Shown here: positions 62,921 through 64,000 of the stretch, piece by piece
Position numbering within the stretch: position 1 is the first letter of the stretch
How the letters are laid out: each line of letters begins with the position of its first letter
Source of the DNA: Paracoccus sp. M683
GTDB lineage: Bacteria; Pseudomonadota; Alphaproteobacteria; Rhodobacterales; Rhodobacteraceae
NCBI RefSeq assembly: GCF_007096355.1
Contig: NZ_VKDF01000010.1
Location: 47,387-111,386, forward strand
DNA length: 64,000 bases
Reading direction: 5' to 3'
Notes under the pieces: model-generated
Seen by the model: only the letters and a program-made list of their open reading frames with translations
What the model was told of the DNA's origin: nothing
Databases searched by the model: none
Translations under genes and position numbers: made by a program

Positions 62921-64000
62921 TCAGTTGACCTTCACCTTATCGGCCAGCAATTCGATCAGATCCGAGGCGACATTGAAAATCTTCTTGCCGTTCACCCTGA
63001 TATTGCCGTCGCTGGTCATGGTGATCTGGGTCGGGCCGCAGGTCAGGCGGATTTCCTCATCCGCCTCGATATGGATCTGCTGCTTGGCGAACAGATCATA
63101 CGAGGCCCCGACATTGATCGACTTGCGGTCGCCCACCCGTTCGGAATGCGATTCACCAATGGTCTGGACCTTGCTGCGCTCGACCGAGACGGTCAGATTG
63201 CCCTGGCCCTTGGGGCCCTCGCCCGGCCGCCCGATCTGGTTCGCGCGCGGGCCGATCCCCTCGACCAGCCGTTCGGATCCGGCGGGGCTGACGGTGCCGG
63301 CATTGGCCGGGCCGACGCGCAATTCCATATTGCCGTCGACCACCTGCATCAGATTGTTGCCGATTTCGCTGGATTTGTTGTGGCCGATGCTTTCGACCTT
63401 GTTCACATCGACGCGTTGGGTCTGATTGTTCTCGATCTTTTCGTTCCGGTCCCTTTGGGCGTGAACATAGATCTCTTCCTCGCCGCGCTTATCCTCGAAG
63501 CGCAGCTCGTTGAAGCCCTCGCCCTGATGGGTATCGGTCCTGAATGTGCTGCGGGTCTTGTGTTTGGGCAGTTCATAGGGCGTGTCGTTCTTGCCATTAT
63601 AGACGCAGCCCGTGACCAGCGGCTTGTCGGGATCGCCTTCCAGAAATTCAACGACGACCTCCATCCCGATCCTCGGGATGACCATGCCGCCCCAGCCAGC
63701 CCCGGCCCAGTTCTGGCTGACCCGGCAGCGCATCGAGAAGGCCCCCGCCAGATCCCAGTGAAACCGCACCAGGATGCGCCCGAACTCGTCGCAGTCGATC
63801 TCGCCCTCGCCGACAACCACCGCCGTCTGCGGGCCCTGCACCAGCGCCGCCGGCGTTCGCCGCGGCGGCACCATCGGCGCCGTGTCCGGCATCAGCACAT
63901 AGCTGCCCGTAAAGGCATAGCCGTCGCTGCCCGGACCGCCCGAGCCGTAAGCCTCGGACACGAAATGATGGCTGGCCGACAGGCACAGATAGCTGTCCCC
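62921..64000 (-). CDS. vgrG: VgrG, C-terminal part (cut by the window edge)
   Basis: 360 codons remain open to the end of the window, so the gene continues beyond 64000. The gp5-like OB-fold is seen in [20 protein letters not shown] and the [20 protein letters not shown] segment; then a long beta-helix of repeated short strands ([24 protein letters not shown]). It forms the spike of the type VI secretion system. The final 40 residues ([18 protein letters not shown]) are the usual VgrG end. The gene is followed one base later by the ankyrin gene. Confidence 0.93.
   Translation of the reverse strand, partial: GDSYLCLSASHHFVSEAYGSGGPGSDGYAFTGSYVLMPDTAPMVPPRRTPAALVQGPQTAVVVGEGEIDCDEFGRILVRFHWDLAGAFSMRCRVSQNWAGAGWGGMVIPRIGMEVVVEFLEGDPDKPLVTGCVYNGKNDTPYELPKHKTRSTFRTDTHQGEGFNELRFEDKRGEEEIYVHAQRDRNEKIENNQTQRVDVNKVESIGHNKSSEIGNNLMQVVDGNMELRVGPANAGTVSPAGSERLVEGIGPRANQIGRPGEGPKGQGNLTVSVERSKVQTIGESHSERVGDRKSINVGASYDLFAKQQIHIEADEEIRLTCGPTQITMTSDGNIRVNGKKIFNVASDLIELLADKVKVN

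Noticed and set aside
1..64000. tRNA, rRNA, CRISPR arrays, intact transposases or attachment sites
   Set aside because: I looked for cloverleaf, repeat-spacer and transposase patterns and saw none I could support; the two pseudogenes near the left end show no flanking insertion sequence.

Overview
The window is GC-rich DNA (roughly 63-65% G+C by eye) with tightly packed, translationally coupled operons. Gene content points to an alphaproteobacterium of the Rhodobacterales, most like Paracoccus and relatives: several TRAP transporters, a hydroxyproline-betaine epimerase locus, a class I PHA synthase, a CYP199-type P450 and an AraC-type pobR. No rRNA, tRNA, CRISPR array or intact insertion sequence was seen. 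The window looks like a catabolic accessory region that ends in a type VI secretion cluster.

Layout. (1) 1-4.3 kb: a periplasmic RidA-like protein; a 5'-truncated luciferase-like monooxygenase beside an intact flavin reductase; a decayed fadB 3' end; and a 3-oxoadipyl-CoA thiolase. (2) 4.4-6 kb: an ArsR/SmtB sensor and a zinc-type CDF efflux pump with a textbook operator. (3) 6-12.2 kb: a FadR-type GntR regulator divergent from a TRAP transporter, an RraA-family aldolase and a domain-permuted aconitase-like hydratase, probably a route for a branched tricarboxylic or 4-hydroxy-2-oxo acid. (4) 12.2-22.8 kb: a leftward operon livKHMGF, CYP199-like P450, [2Fe-2S] ferredoxin, ferredoxin reductase and marR, followed upstream by pobA and divergent pobR. 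The P450 keeps the carboxylate-binding residues of 4-methoxybenzoate demethylases, so the set reads as uptake of a para-substituted benzoate, O-demethylation to 4-hydroxybenzoate, then protocatechuate; the thiolase at 3.0 kb belongs to the same downstream pathway.

(5) 23.2-46 kb: a betaine island. It holds a BCCT transporter broken by one in-frame amber codon, an HpbD-type hydroxyproline-betaine epimerase, two SDRs, a D-amino-acid-oxidase-like flavoprotein, an aldehyde dehydrogenase and a DapA-family deaminase or aldolase. It also has a ProVWX importer, a GlxA/AraC regulator, GntR, TetR and MarR regulators, two TMADH-like flavoproteins, a proline-racemase homologue without catalytic cysteines, a ProC-like reductase and a Rieske demethylase with its reductase. 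Together these fit epimerisation, two successive N-demethylations, oxidation, deamination and delivery of 2-oxoglutarate.

(6) 46-50.2 kb: a sugar-isomerase-like TIM barrel, an orphan sugar-type binding protein and phaC. (7) 50.3-58 kb: LysR regulator, CoA-transferase, HMG-CoA-lyase-like enzyme, a second TRAP transporter and a ThDP enzyme, probably one pathway for an unidentified carboxylic acid. (8) 58-64 kb: a leftward T6SS delivery module with VgrG (cut by the window edge), a membrane-anchored ankyrin protein, an 808-residue protein combining a lysozyme-like domain with a class 3 lipase domain, a DUF2169 adaptor and a DUF4150 PAAR-like tip. The muramidase-lipase fusion is the most striking object here.

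All functions are inferred from sequence reading; no database search was run.
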